64,000 bases of DNA, taken from assembly GCF_000797445.1 (NCBI RefSeq), contig NZ_JSWF01000017.1, forward strand, positions 62,001-126,000, written 5' to 3'. The position numbers were made by a program, and so were the translations under genes. The stretch comes from Lacinutrix jangbogonensis. GTDB lineage: Bacteria > Bacteroidota > Bacteroidia > Flavobacteriales > Flavobacteriaceae. The notes below the pieces were generated by a model. It was not told the DNA's origin. It saw only the letters and a list, made by a program, of their open reading frames with translations, and made no database searches. Position 1 is the first letter of the stretch; the number at the start of each line of letters is the position of its first letter. Positions 25,620 to 35,340 of the stretch are shown one piece after another.

Positions 25620-26819
25620 TTAGGCTACGATTCTTTTCTTTTTAAGAAACACAAAAATCACAAACGATAAAGATCCAAAAACGCTAAACCCAATAAATAG
25701 AGGTAAAGCGGTTGTCGTTACAAAGCTACCAATATAATTAGCAATGGGTACAGCCATCATTGTAGATACAAAACCTGTAATTGCGGCTCCAATGCCCGCA
25801 ATATGTCCAATAGGTTCCATAGTAATGGCTCTAATATTTCCAAAAATAAAGCCAATAGTAAAAAACTGAATAGCCATAAAAACCAGTAATATTGTTAGTG
25901 TAGGATTAGGAGTGTTCCAGAATAATATAACATATAGTAATGCATTAGCACTAAATACTAGTATAGCTAAAAAAGATAATTTCCACATGCCTAAACGCAT
26001 CACTAGATTACCATTTAGAAAAGTGGCGAGTCCTACACCAATAGCTAATCCGGCAAAAACATATGGGAACTCGTCTATTAAACCATATTGTAATTCAAAA
26101 ATGGTTTGCGCGGCACTTAAATACACAATAAAAGCGCCCGAAATAAAACCTGAAATAATGGTAAAGCCCAAAGATATTTTATATTTCAATAATTCTTTTA
26201 GACCCTCTATAAATACATGCCTACTAAACTTAATTTTATACTCCGGTTTTAGCGTTTCAGGTTGCCTTTTCCAAAACCAAAGGCATACAAAAATTGCAAT
26301 AATAAGTTGTGCATAAAAGATACCTTTCCAATCGTAATGAATTAAAATAAACTTACCCATGACAGGTGCAACAACAGGAACAAGAATAAAAATAGTGGTT
26401 ATAAAAGACATTATTTTTGCCATATAATCACCTTTATAAGTATCCCTAATTATAGTAATAGCAATAGTTCTTGCTGCTGCCAAACCAATACCTTGGAGAA
26501 TACGACCAAAGATCATCCATTCCATAGTTGGTGAAAGCACACATATTATACTAGCAATAACAAAAATTGTAAAACCAATATATACAATAGGTTTTCTTCC
26601 AAAACTATCAGATAAAGGTCCAAAGACAAGCTGCCCAATTCCTAAACCTAAAAAGATCATGGTAATTAGTAGTTTATTATCATTAGAATGTACGCTATTA
26701 AGCTCTGCACTAATTGTTGAAATTGCTGGTAATAACGCATCAATAGCTAAGGCTACAATTGCCATTAAAGAGGCCATTAAAACAATAAATTCTAACTTTA
26801 CAGGTTGGTTTTCTTGCAT
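25620..26819 (-). CDS. MFS multidrug efflux transporter (Bcr/CflA family)
   Basis: This 399-residue major facilitator has about 12 membrane helices and the conserved loop GPLSDSFGRKP between helices 2 and 3, near residues 67-76. It also has the Bcr/CflA-style AARTIAITIIRDTYKG at helix 4. Proton-driven efflux of chloramphenicol or bicyclomycin is known in this family; the substrate here is not known. The gene is divergent from the DUF1572 gene (120-base gap). It is convergent with the GNAT gene. Confidence 0.9.
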   Translation of the reverse strand: MQENQPVKLEFIVLMASLMAIVALAIDALLPAISTISAELNSVHSNDNKLLITMIFLGLGIGQLVFGPLSDSFGRKPIVYIGFTIFVIASIICVLSPTMEWMIFGRILQGIGLAAARTIAITIIRDTYKGDYMAKIMSFITTIFILVPVVAPVMGKFILIHYDWKGIFYAQLIIAIFVCLWFWKRQPETLKPEYKIKFSRHVFIEGLKELLKYKISLGFTIISGFISGAFIVYLSAAQTIFELQYGLIDEFPYVFAGLAIGVGLATFLNGNLVMRLGMWKLSFLAILVFSANALLYVILFWNTPNPTLTILLVFMAIQFFTIGFIFGNIRAITMEPIGHIAGIGAAITGFVSTMMAVPIANYIGSFVTTTALPLFIGFSVFGSLSFVIFVFLKKKRIVA

Positions 26820-26938
26820 CTTGCAAAAATACAGTAATAGCAGAGAGAAAGTCTGTATATTTTTGAATTAACAAAACATTAATTTTAAAGGTAAAATGAA
26901 TACTATTTCAACGTATCTTAGTCTTAAAAAAAATAAAA

Positions 26939-27382
26939 ATGCTAACAGAAACACTAATCAAACTCTTTAAAAGAGATTTAGAAAAACTCAAAACCGAAAT
27001 AAATTTATACCAGAACGAGTCGAGTTTATGGTTAACTACAGCTAACGTTTCTAATTCAGCTGGAAATTTATGCTTGCATATTGTAGGTAATTTAAATCAT
27101 TTTATTGGATCAGAATTAGGGAACACAAGTTACGTGAGACAACGGGATTTAGAGTTTTCATTAAAAAATATTCCAAGAACAGAATTATTGAGTGCAATAA
27201 ATGCCGCAATTAGTGTTGTTGAAAAATCATTATCGCAGCTTAAAGAAGAGGATTTACACAAAGAATATAGACGACGCGTTTCTGAAGAGACTATGACAAT
27301 TGAGTTTTTCTTGGTACATTTAACAATGCATTTAACCTATCATTTAGGACAAATAAATTACCATAGGCGCTTGCTAGAATAG
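26939..27382 (+). CDS. DinB-like protein, DUF1572 type
   Basis: This 147-residue four-helix bundle protein of the DinB/YfiT superfamily has family metal-ligand histidines suggested by CLHIVGNLNHFIG, near residues 48-60, and HLTMHLTYHLGQINYH near 125-140. Many members bind a metal and use a thiol cofactor for transfers, but this subgroup (DUF1572) is uncharacterised. The start codon follows a poor -7-like TATCTTAG. The downstream ABC exporter starts 21 bases after its stop and has its own TATCTTTG. Confidence 0.8.
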   Translation: MLTETLIKLFKRDLEKLKTEINLYQNESSLWLTTANVSNSAGNLCLHIVGNLNHFIGSELGNTSYVRQRDLEFSLKNIPRTELLSAINAAISVVEKSLSQLKEEDLHKEYRRRVSEETMTIEFFLVHLTMHLTYHLGQINYHRRLLE

Positions 27383-27390
27383 TATCTTTG
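27383..27390 (+). promoter_or_regulatory. candidate -7 element of the ABC exporter gene
   Basis: TATCTTTG exactly fits TAnnTTTG and lies 13 bases upstream of the ABC gene start, directly after the DUF1572 stop. No -33 TTG is seen at the usual distance. Confidence 0.35.
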
Positions 27391-27403
27391 AACAAAAAAA
27401 AGA

Positions 27404-29170
27404 ATGCAACATTTTAAAGAGACTTCTAAAGCTAAAACCACACCTAAAATAACTTTAAAACAAGCCTTTATAACTATAATTTGGCCAAGACGGAATTTAG
27501 TTTTCCTAGGTTTATTATTAATAATCATTCGTAGTTTGTCCGGTTTTGTTTTACCACTTCAAAGTAAGGTATTGTTAGATGAGGTTGTGCCAAATAAAGA
27601 TTTTAGTCAACTTTACAACTTAATAGGAATCGTTATTGCGGCCATCTTAGTGCAAGCGATAACTTCCTTTTTATTAACTAAAGTATTGAGTATCCAAGCA
27701 CAATACTTAATTAGCGAATTACGGGCCCAAGTACAAAAGAAAGTACTGTCTTTGCCTATTAGTTTTTTCGACAACACTAAATCAGGCGCTTTAGTATCGC
27801 GTATTATGAGTGATGTTGAAGGTGTTAGAAATCTTATTGGAACCGGTTTAGTACAATTGGTTGGTGGATCATTTACGGCAATTTTAACTTTAATTATTTT
27901 ATTAAGAATGAATGTTTGGATGACACTTTCAACGTTTGTGCCATTATCTATTTTTGGAATTGTAGCTTTAAAAGCCTTTAAGTACATTCGACCAATTTTT
28001 AGAGCTAGAGGAAAAATAAATGCTGAAGTAAAAGGCAGGTTAACTGAAACGTTAGCAGGCGTTCGCGTAATTAAAGCCTTTAATGCTGAAGAACAAGAAA
28101 GTAAAATTTTTGAAGAAGGAGTTGATAACATTTTTCAGAATGTTAAAAAAAGCATGACGGCAACTGCAATAATGACCAGTTCATCAACCTTTTTAATTGG
28201 TTTGGCAACAACAGGAGTTATGGGTATTGGTGGTTACTATATGATGCAAGGTACAATGACTTATGGTGATTTTTTACAGTTCACTTTCCTTTTGGCTTTT
28301 ATGGTTGCTCCAATCGTTCAAATGAGTAATATTGGAAGTCAGTTAACCGAAGCTTTAGCAGGATTAGATAGAACGGAAGAGCTTATGAATATGGCCGCCG
28401 AAGACGATGATGAAAACCGAACAGTTGCACTTGAAAACTTTAAAGGAGAAATAGAATTTAAAGATGTTTCTTTTGAATATGAAGACGGCAAACCTGTATT
28501 ACAGCATATCGATTTTAAAGCAGCATCAGGCTCTGTAATTGCATTGGTTGGTAGTTCTGGTTCTGGGAAATCTACCATTGCTGGTTTATCTGCAACGTTT
28601 TTAAACCCTAATTCTGGACTAATAACTATTGATGGCGAAGATTTATCTAAAGTAAAACTAAAAAGCTTTAGAAAACACCTAGGAGTAGTATTACAAGACG
28701 AATTTCTATTTGAAGGTACTATTCGTGAAAACATAATGTTTCCAAGACCAAATGCGACAGAAGCACAATTACAAGCAGCAGTAAAAGCCGCTTATGTAAA
28801 TGAATTTACAGACCGATTTGATGACGGTTTAGAAACTTTAATTGGAGAAAGAGGAGTGAAGCTATCTGGAGGACAAAGACAGCGCATTGCTATTGCAAGA
28901 GCTATTTTAGCAGATCCTAAAATTATTATTTTAGATGAAGCAACGTCGAATCTTGATACAGAAAGTGAAGCCTTAATACAAAAGAGTTTAGCCGAACTAA
29001 CTAAAAATAGAACGACTATTGTTATTGCACACAGATTAAGTACGATTCGTAGAGCAGACCAGATATTGGTTATCGAGGCTGGTAAAATTGCAGAACGTGG
29101 TACTCATGACGAGTTGATAGCTTCACAAGGACGCTATTACGATTTATATACGTATCAAGCTAAAATATAG
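27404..29170 (+). CDS. ABC transporter, fused permease and ATPase (MsbA/MDR type)
   Basis: This 588-residue half-transporter has about six N-terminal membrane helices (residues 25-320). A nucleotide-binding domain follows, with Walker A GSSGSGKS (about 380-388), the signature LSGGQRQRIAIARAI, Walker B IIILDEA and a switch His in IVIAHRLSTIRRAD. It works as a dimer exporting lipids, drugs or peptides. There is no partner gene beside it, so it probably homodimerises. The gene follows DUF1572 closely and may share a transcript in part. Confidence 0.94.
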   Translation: MQHFKETSKAKTTPKITLKQAFITIIWPRRNLVFLGLLLIIIRSLSGFVLPLQSKVLLDEVVPNKDFSQLYNLIGIVIAAILVQAITSFLLTKVLSIQAQYLISELRAQVQKKVLSLPISFFDNTKSGALVSRIMSDVEGVRNLIGTGLVQLVGGSFTAILTLIILLRMNVWMTLSTFVPLSIFGIVALKAFKYIRPIFRARGKINAEVKGRLTETLAGVRVIKAFNAEEQESKIFEEGVDNIFQNVKKSMTATAIMTSSSTFLIGLATTGVMGIGGYYMMQGTMTYGDFLQFTFLLAFMVAPIVQMSNIGSQLTEALAGLDRTEELMNMAAEDDDENRTVALENFKGEIEFKDVSFEYEDGKPVLQHIDFKAASGSVIALVGSSGSGKSTIAGLSATFLNPNSGLITIDGEDLSKVKLKSFRKHLGVVLQDEFLFEGTIRENIMFPRPNATEAQLQAAVKAAYVNEFTDRFDDGLETLIGERGVKLSGGQRQRIAIARAILADPKIIILDEATSNLDTESEALIQKSLAELTKNRTTIVIAHRLSTIRRADQILVIEAGKIAERGTHDELIASQGRYYDLYTYQAKI

Positions 29171-29274
29171 TAATGTTAAATCTAAGCTATATAAAATTTA
29201 CAATTTCATAACTGTTAGATAAAATTATAGTAACTATTCTGTTCAATAAAAGGAATCTCTTTGTCAAAAAAACA

Positions 29275-29901
29275 ATGGAGTTATTTTTAGTGGCATTTGG
29301 TGCCTTATTCTCAATCATGAACCCTCTAGGAACAGTGCCTGTTTTTGTTGGTTTAACTCAAGAACACAGTAAAAAAGAACGAGCAGTTACCGCTTTTTGG
29401 ACAGCGATAGATGTGCTTGTTATTTTGCTATTGTCATTCTTTGCAGGTAAATACATTTTGTCCTTTTTTGGTATTAGTTTAAATGCTTTAAAAATTGCTG
29501 GAGGATTAATTATAGCTTCTTCTGGTTTTGCTCTATTAACAGGCAAGTTTAGAGAGCATAAAGGTATGAAACGTAAAAAAGTACAAGAAGATATTCAGAA
29601 TCGTGAAGCTATAAGTTTAACACCATTAGCAATACCTATGCTTGCTGGGCCAGGAACTATTTCATTGTTAATTGCTTACAATCAAGAATTTCAAATGATT
29701 TCAGAAATTATGACAATACTTGGTGCCATGTTTTTAGCAGCTTTCACCATTTATTTGATTTTAAAAAGCGCTCATTTAATAGTGAAATTCTTAGGAGCTT
29801 CAGGTATTAATGCACTTTCAAGAATTATTGGTTTTATTGTTATTGCCATAGGCGTGGAGTATATTATTGTTTCTATAACATCAATATTTAGAAATCTGTA
29901 A
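29275..29901 (+). CDS. MarC family membrane protein
   Basis: This 208-residue protein has about six membrane helices. It begins MELFLVAFGALFSIMNPLGT, and the second half contains TPLAIPMLAGPGTISLLI and IGFIVIAIGVEYII, as in the MarC/UPF0056 family. These were once linked to multiple antibiotic resistance and are now thought to be transporters, with the amino acid or small-molecule substrate uncertain. The gene is convergent with the carboxyltransferase gene 36 bases away, and no strong terminator is seen in the gap. Confidence 0.88.
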   Translation: MELFLVAFGALFSIMNPLGTVPVFVGLTQEHSKKERAVTAFWTAIDVLVILLLSFFAGKYILSFFGISLNALKIAGGLIIASSGFALLTGKFREHKGMKRKKVQEDIQNREAISLTPLAIPMLAGPGTISLLIAYNQEFQMISEIMTILGAMFLAAFTIYLILKSAHLIVKFLGASGINALSRIIGFIVIAIGVEYIIVSITSIFRNL

Positions 29902-29937
29902 TACTTTTATATGCTGCACTATTTTTTTATTCAATAA

Positions 29938-31479
29938 TTACAAAGGAATATTCCCATGTTTTCTATTAGGTAGAACCTCTTCTTTGTTTTCGAGCATTGC
30001 AAATGCTTTAATAAGCTTTCGTCTTGTGGTTTCAGGAAGGATAACTTCATCTATAAAACCACGTTCTGCGGCTTTGTAAGGATTAGCAAATAACTCAGCA
30101 TATTCAGCTTCTTTTTCTAGTAGTTTTTCTTCAGGATTGTCTGCTGTTGTGATTTCTTTTCTAAAAATAATTTCACTGGCACCTTTGGCTCCCATAACTG
30201 CAATTTCTGCACTAGGCCAAGCGTAATTTAAGTCTGCTCCAATATGTTTAGAGTTCATAACATCATAAGCTCCACCATAAGCTTTTCTCGTAATAACAGT
30301 CACTTTTGGAACTGTAGCTTCACTTAATGCATATAGTAATTTTGCACCATGAACAATAATGCCGTTCCATTCTTGATCGGTTCCTGGTAAAAATCCTGGA
30401 ACATCAACCAGCACTAATAATGGAATATTAAAAGCGTCACAAAAACGTGTAAAACGTGCAGCTTTACGTGAACTATTTACATCTAAAACACCTGCTAAAA
30501 ACAGTGGTTGATTCGCAACAATACCAACACTTTTACCTGCAATTCTAGCAAAACCTACTAAGATGTTTTCTGCGTAATTTTTATGAATCTCAAAGAAGCT
30601 GTCTTCATCAATAATCCCTTTTATTACCGCATGCATATCATAAGGCTTATTCGCATTTTCAGGGATAATTGACGCTAATTCCGTTCTAGTTTCTTCTCCC
30701 AATGTAAACTCTAAATCTTTAGGTTTCTCTACATTGCTTTGTGGTAAATAGCTTAGTAAACGTTTAATATCTTCTAAGCATTCTATATCATTAGGAGAGG
30801 TGATATGTGCTACTCCAGATTTTGTAGAGTGTGTGCTCGCGCCTCCTAATTCTTCACTGGTTACTTCTTCATTAGTTACCGTTTTTACAACATTTGGACC
30901 AGTAACAAACATGTAACTGGTGTCTTCAACCATCATAGTAAAATCTGTCATTGCAGGCGAATAGACAGCACCTCCAGCACATGGTCCCATAATTGCTGAA
31001 ATCTGAGGAATCACTCCTGAAGCCTTCACATTTCTATGAAAAATATCTGCATAACCACCTAATGACCGCACACCTTCTTGTATTCTTGCGCCTCCAGAAT
31101 CGTTTAGACCTATTAAAGGTGCTCCAACTTTTAAGGATAAATCCATGATTTTACAAATCTTCTCAGCGTGAGTTTCTGACAAAGCACCACCAAAAACCGT
31201 AAAATCCTGAGCAAACACGTACACCAATCGACCATTAATAGTTCCGTAACCCGTAATAACGCCATCACCAGGAAACAGTTGGTCTTGCATTCCAAAATCT
31301 ACAGTTCTATGTGTTACTAATGCACCAATTTCTTCAAAAGATCCTTCATCCATTAAATAAGCGACGCGCTCACTTGCTGTTAATTTTTTCTTTTGGTGTT
31401 GTTTGTCTATTCTAGCTTGTCCGCCTCCTAGTTTAGATTGTGCTAGTTTGTCTTGTAATATTTTTATTTTGGATTCCAT
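29938..31479 (-). CDS. acyl-CoA carboxylase beta (carboxyltransferase) subunit, probably propionyl-CoA
   Basis: This 513-residue crotonase-fold carboxyltransferase has the segment [14 protein letters not shown] and the conserved pair GGYADIF and [13 protein letters not shown]. The late [13 protein letters not shown] and [12 protein letters not shown] contact biotin and acyl-CoA. It belongs to the PccB/AccD type used for propionyl- or other acyl-CoA. It is the last gene of the carrier, biotin carboxylase, carboxyltransferase order, with the biotin carboxylase 59 bases upstream. Carboxylating propionyl-CoA to methylmalonyl-CoA is the likely role, but acetyl-CoA is possible. Confidence 0.93.
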   Translation of the reverse strand: MESKIKILQDKLAQSKLGGGQARIDKQHQKKKLTASERVAYLMDEGSFEEIGALVTHRTVDFGMQDQLFPGDGVITGYGTINGRLVYVFAQDFTVFGGALSETHAEKICKIMDLSLKVGAPLIGLNDSGGARIQEGVRSLGGYADIFHRNVKASGVIPQISAIMGPCAGGAVYSPAMTDFTMMVEDTSYMFVTGPNVVKTVTNEEVTSEELGGASTHSTKSGVAHITSPNDIECLEDIKRLLSYLPQSNVEKPKDLEFTLGEETRTELASIIPENANKPYDMHAVIKGIIDEDSFFEIHKNYAENILVGFARIAGKSVGIVANQPLFLAGVLDVNSSRKAARFTRFCDAFNIPLLVLVDVPGFLPGTDQEWNGIIVHGAKLLYALSEATVPKVTVITRKAYGGAYDVMNSKHIGADLNYAWPSAEIAVMGAKGASEIIFRKEITTADNPEEKLLEKEAEYAELFANPYKAAERGFIDEVILPETTRRKLIKAFAMLENKEEVLPNRKHGNIPL

Positions 31480-31493
31480 AGTTTTCTATTAAT

Positions 31494-31517
31494 ACACTTC
31501 GACAAGCTCAGTGTGAC
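31494..31517. repeat. dispersed repeat of the GTCACACTGAG type, inverted copy
   Basis: On the minus strand it reads GTCACACTGAGCTTGTCGAA, like the copies near 3940 and 6178. It lies between the biotin carboxylase stop and the carboxyltransferase start, 14 bases from that start. Confidence 0.6.
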
Positions 31518-31538
31518 ATCTGTAATATAATTGTAATT

Positions 31539-32987
31539 CTAGTTGTTAGGGATTCTAAGTAGCTTTTGATCTTCTAAATATTGTTTTGCAGCTAAAAGGG
31601 CAGCTATTTTAGCTTCTCGTTCTGTTTCTTGTTTTAAAGCTTCGGGCGAATAGTAATTTTTTACAAAATGTGTATCAAAGTCACCAGATTTAAACGCCTC
31701 ATGTTCAAAAACAAACGTGCCAAATGGCAAAGTGGTTTGTATGCCTTTTACGTGGTAATTAGAAATGGCTTTAAGCATGAGTGCTATGGCTTCCTCTCGT
31801 GTTTTACCGTAAGTAATTAATTTAGCGAGCATGGGATCGTAATAAATTGGCACATCCATGCCTTCCTCAATACCGTTATCTACTCGAATACCTTCTCCTT
31901 CTGGTGTTTTATAAACGTCTAGATGGCCAACACTAGGTAAGAAGTTGTTTAAAGGGTCTTCTGCATAAACACGTAATTCTAAAGCATGACCGTTAATTTT
32001 AAGATCTTCTTGTTTTATATCTAAGGCTTCACCAAGCGCAACTTTAATTTGCAATTCTACTAAATCTACTCCTGAAATTATCTCACTTACAGGATGCTCA
32101 ACTTGTAACCGTGTATTCATTTCTAAAAAATAGAAATTTTTGTTTTCATCTAATAAAAATTCAACAGTTCCAGCGCCAACATAATCACAAGCTATTGCGA
32201 CTTTAATAGCTGCTTGTCCCATTTTTTCACGTAATTCTGGCGTTAAAATAACACTAGGAGCTTCTTCAACTACTTTTTGATGACGCCTTTGAATACTACA
32301 TTCGCGTTCAAAAAGATGAATAACATTACCATGAGTGTCTGCCATTATTTGAATTTCGATATGTCTTGGTGATCCAACATATTTTTCGATAAATACAGAG
32401 CCATCACCAAAAGCATTGACTGCTTCGCTAATGGCACGATTCATTTGCGATTCGAATTCGTTTTCGTTTTCAACAATACGCATACCTTTTCCGCCACCAC
32501 CGGCTGATGCTTTAATTAATATTGGAAAGCCAATACCTTTAGCTATTTTTTTAGCTTCTGGTATGTCTGTAATCGCTTGATCCGTTCCTGGCACCATTGG
32601 TATATTGTAGGCCTTTACAGCGTCTTTAGCTGCAAGTTTACTTCCCATAACTCTAATAGCATGAGATTTAGGGCCAATAAATGCGATGTTGTTTTTTTCG
32701 CATAGTTCAGCAAAATCTGCGTTTTCACTTAAAAAGCCATAACCAGGATGAATGCCATCTACGTTTAAACTTTTAGCGACTTCAATAATTTTATCTCCCA
32801 ATAAATAAGATTGATTAGAAGGTGCTTCACCTATTAAAACCGCTTCATCAGCATATTTTACGTGTGTTGCATTTCTGTCTACTGTTGAATATACGGCAAC
32901 CGTTTTAATACCCATTTTATGAGCTGTACGCATCACTCTTATTGCGATTTCGCCACGATTAGCGACTAGTATTTTTTTCATTTCCAT
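31539..32987 (-). CDS. accC: biotin carboxylase subunit of acyl-CoA carboxylase
   Basis: This 482-residue ATP-grasp enzyme carboxylates the biotin carried by the small partner. It begins with KKILVANRGEIAIRVMRTAH, and its ATP-binding glycine loop is KASAGGGGKGMR. HLFERECSIQRRHQKVVEEAP and EMNTRLQVEHPVSE follow, with the conserved lysine and arginine sites of the family. Length (about 450-490) fits the stand-alone subunit. It is 59 bases upstream of the carboxyltransferase and 31 bases after the carrier gene, so the three form one operon. The C-terminal ~30 residues are variable. Confidence 0.94.
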   Translation of the reverse strand: MEMKKILVANRGEIAIRVMRTAHKMGIKTVAVYSTVDRNATHVKYADEAVLIGEAPSNQSYLLGDKIIEVAKSLNVDGIHPGYGFLSENADFAELCEKNNIAFIGPKSHAIRVMGSKLAAKDAVKAYNIPMVPGTDQAITDIPEAKKIAKGIGFPILIKASAGGGGKGMRIVENENEFESQMNRAISEAVNAFGDGSVFIEKYVGSPRHIEIQIMADTHGNVIHLFERECSIQRRHQKVVEEAPSVILTPELREKMGQAAIKVAIACDYVGAGTVEFLLDENKNFYFLEMNTRLQVEHPVSEIISGVDLVELQIKVALGEALDIKQEDLKINGHALELRVYAEDPLNNFLPSVGHLDVYKTPEGEGIRVDNGIEEGMDVPIYYDPMLAKLITYGKTREEAIALMLKAISNYHVKGIQTTLPFGTFVFEHEAFKSGDFDTHFVKNYYSPEALKQETEREAKIAALLAAKQYLEDQKLLRIPNN

Positions 32988-33018
32988 TCTAACCTTCCCA
33001 AAAGGAAGGAATTTTTAT

Positions 33019-33504
33019 TTATTCAAATGCGATTAGCAAGTCACCTTTGTCAACCGTGTTTCCTTTTGTTCCAGAAATAGATTTAATAATTCCTTCTCGA
33101 GGTGATAAAATGCTATTTTCCATTTTCATAGCTTCTAATATTAAAAGAGGCGTGTCAACACTAATTTTTTCACCTACTTTCACCATAATGTCCAAAATTA
33201 AACCAGGCATTGGCGCTTTGATATCGCTAATAACTTTAGAAGCACCAACTTCGAATCCCAAAGCTTTAATTAATACATCTAAATCATTCTCAATAATAAC
33301 AGAATAGCTGTTATTATTGACTTTTACTTCATATGTTTTTGTATTGAAATCTGCTTCAGTAATTTCTGTTTTGTACGCCTTATTATCCTGCAGCACATGA
33401 AATTTTGAATCAGAAACTTTAATACTATCTAAAGTAGAAGCTTCTTCACTTGAAATATTAAATACGGTAGCATTATTAACTTTTATCTTGAAATTTTCAT
33501 TCAT
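33019..33504 (-). CDS. biotin carboxyl carrier protein-type subunit
   Basis: This 161-residue protein ends in a biotinyl domain (about residues 90-161) with the classic EAMKMEN site, where the Lys is biotinylated, and with PMPGLILDIMVKVGE. The first 85 residues form an N-terminal strand-rich domain (NFKIKVNNATVFNIS...) found in acyl-CoA carboxylase carriers of Bacteroidota. The gene leads the carboxylase operon and is followed by the biotin carboxylase 31 bases on. No strong promoter motif is visible directly upstream. Confidence 0.92.
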   Translation of the reverse strand: MNENFKIKVNNATVFNISSEEASTLDSIKVSDSKFHVLQDNKAYKTEITEADFNTKTYEVKVNNNSYSVIIENDLDVLIKALGFEVGASKVISDIKAPMPGLILDIMVKVGEKISVDTPLLILEAMKMENSILSPREGIIKSISGTKGNTVDKGDLLIAFE

Positions 33505-33818
33505 AATTATTCAATTTAAATGAGAGTAAATATATAAACCTTAAGTTGGATTATTATTAAATATTTACTAATTTTTTATAGACCTCATTTTTTCTTCATT
33601 AGAGTTGTTGGTCTTAAGAAATTAGTTTTTTAATGTGACTGTTTATTGCTTGTTTTAAATATTAATGTCACAACTTATATTCTCTTTTATAATAGGGTTT
33701 GAGTTCGTGATAATATTTGAATTTATATTGAAGTAACACTTTGTTTAAACAATGTAACTTATTGTTATTTAAATTAATAAGTTTTAAGACTATGTTTTTT
33801 TATTTTAAATATTTGTTA
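33505..33818. other. 314-base intergenic region
   Basis: AT-rich, with no gene seen. It contains a short hairpin AACTTATT/AATAAGTT near 33748-33775 and a spaced GTGAC/GTCAC pair near 33635-33668. The upstream control of the carrier operon must lie here, but I see no clear consensus. Confidence 0.5.
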
Positions 33819-34499
33819 TCAATTAACATCTTTAAAACGAGAATTGTTTTGGTGTCTTTTTATCGCTTTTCGCGACAATACAATTCCAATAATTAATGAT
33901 ACAAAAGCGCCTACCCAAATGCCTGGAATAAAGTCGATAAACAGGAAGAAGTCGTAAGCACCATGAAATAAAATAGCGAATCCTAATCCTGTTAAATTTA
34001 GAAGCATTCTGTTGTTCGAGAATTTTGCTTTTCCCATAAAATAGCCCATTAATATTCCAAAAGTAGCATGCGCAGGAATTGCTGTAAAAGCTCTAAGTAA
34101 TGCGGTTCCTGCACCACTCTCTAAAACATAGAATATGTTTTCTGTTGCTGCAAAACCCATAGAAACCATTACTGCATATACAATACCATCAAATTGTTCG
34201 TTGAAGGCTTTGTTTCTTTGTGCGAATAGTAAAACAATTAAATACTTGCTTAATTCTTCAGAAAAACCAACCACAAAAAAAGCTTGAATAAATTGTTGAA
34301 AGACACTTAAACTGTCGGTTAGTGGTAGAGCTAAATTAAACAGGCCATAAAGCACCGTTGTAATGATAATGCTTACAATTGCACCCAATAAAAAGGAAAT
34401 TATTAAAAGGCGTTTAGGTTCTTTTTCATATTTATCTTTTAAATAAATGTAGAAAATAACAACGGCAACAGGAGCTAGAGCGAATAGGATTAAATTCAT
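33819..34499 (-). CDS. PrsW-family intramembrane metalloprotease
   Basis: This 226-residue membrane protein has about seven helices. It carries PrsW signatures: EELSK in GFSEELSKYLIVLL (the EExxK motif near residue 82), HATFG near residue 141 and HGAYDF near residue 177. In Bacillus, PrsW cuts an anti-sigma factor under envelope stress; bacterial relatives are diverse. Its target here is unknown. It lies upstream of the intergenic gap before the carboxylase operon and downstream of the NUDIX gene (220-base gap). Confidence 0.9.
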   Translation of the reverse strand: MNLILFALAPVAVVIFYIYLKDKYEKEPKRLLIISFLLGAIVSIIITTVLYGLFNLALPLTDSLSVFQQFIQAFFVVGFSEELSKYLIVLLFAQRNKAFNEQFDGIVYAVMVSMGFAATENIFYVLESGAGTALLRAFTAIPAHATFGILMGYFMGKAKFSNNRMLLNLTGLGFAILFHGAYDFFLFIDFIPGIWVGAFVSLIIGIVLSRKAIKRHQNNSRFKDVN

Positions 34500-34719
34500 T
34501 AAGCTAATGTAATAAATAAAGAGATAACCCTAACCTGTCTTTTGAAGGAATGAAGTACAAATATTTAGGATTATCGTGAAAAAAATATTGAGATATGATC
34601 ACGCTTTTCTTTTAATAGAAACGCTTAGAATGAAAGTATTACTATGAGTTAGATTAAAATTTGTTTTTACGATTTTGTAAAGGTTACATAAATATGTTTT
34701 GCTTCATATACATAATAAT

Positions 34720-35271
34720 TTAAGTTACTTTTTCTAAAATAGCCTCAATAACCTTATTGTAGTAGTCTTTGTTGCTGGCCACAAAATGATCATTATTTTC
34801 AGAATTATCTAATAGTTCGTGAAAATCATACATGTTCACTAGCTTTAGAGCTTCTACTTCTTCTTTTTGAGGGATGAGTTGATTTATATCTACTATCAAT
34901 TCAGCTATAAAAGTATGATGAAATTCGTTGTCAGTAATACCGTTAGGATACGATTGAAAACATTCGAATACACCAATTTTATGGAGTTCATCTTCAGTAA
35001 CCTCTAAACCAATTTCTTCTTCAATTTCTCTAACGGCTCCAGATTTAATAGTTTCTCCAGCATCTATATGTCCTGCAACGCTTACATCCCAAAGTAGTGG
35101 GTAAATAGCTTTTGTAGCTGCGCGCTGTTGTAATAGAATTTCACCTTCTGCGGTATAAAACCAAATATGGGCTGTGTTATGATAATAACCTTTACTGTGT
35201 ATTATAGATTTAGCAGCAGTTTTACCTGTTGGTTTTCCAGTTTTGGTGACAATGTCTATGTATTCTTCCAT
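34720..35271 (-). CDS. NUDIX hydrolase
   Basis: This 183-residue protein has a complete Nudix box GHIDAGETIKSGAVREIEEE, followed by IGL. The family pattern GxnExnREuxEEuGu hydrolyses nucleoside diphosphates linked to another group and uses divalent metal at the glutamates. The N-terminal segment (YIDIVTKTGKPTGKTAAKS) and the aromatic AHIWFYTAEGEILLQQRAA resemble the isopentenyl-diphosphate isomerase-like subgroup. The true substrate is unknown. The gene sits between PrsW and the broken methyltransferase. Confidence 0.88.
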   Translation of the reverse strand: MEEYIDIVTKTGKPTGKTAAKSIIHSKGYYHNTAHIWFYTAEGEILLQQRAATKAIYPLLWDVSVAGHIDAGETIKSGAVREIEEEIGLEVTEDELHKIGVFECFQSYPNGITDNEFHHTFIAELIVDINQLIPQKEEVEALKLVNMYDFHELLDNSENNDHFVASNKDYYNKVIEAILEKVT

Positions 35272-35340
35272 AGTGTTAATGTAAAAATATGTAATGCTAT
35301 TTATAATTTGGTTAAAATTTGAAAAGATTGTTTTATAAAG

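Noticed and set aside
27613-28131. 172-residue antisense frame within the ABC exporter
   Set aside because: It is a shadow of the ABC gene with a random composition and no start context.
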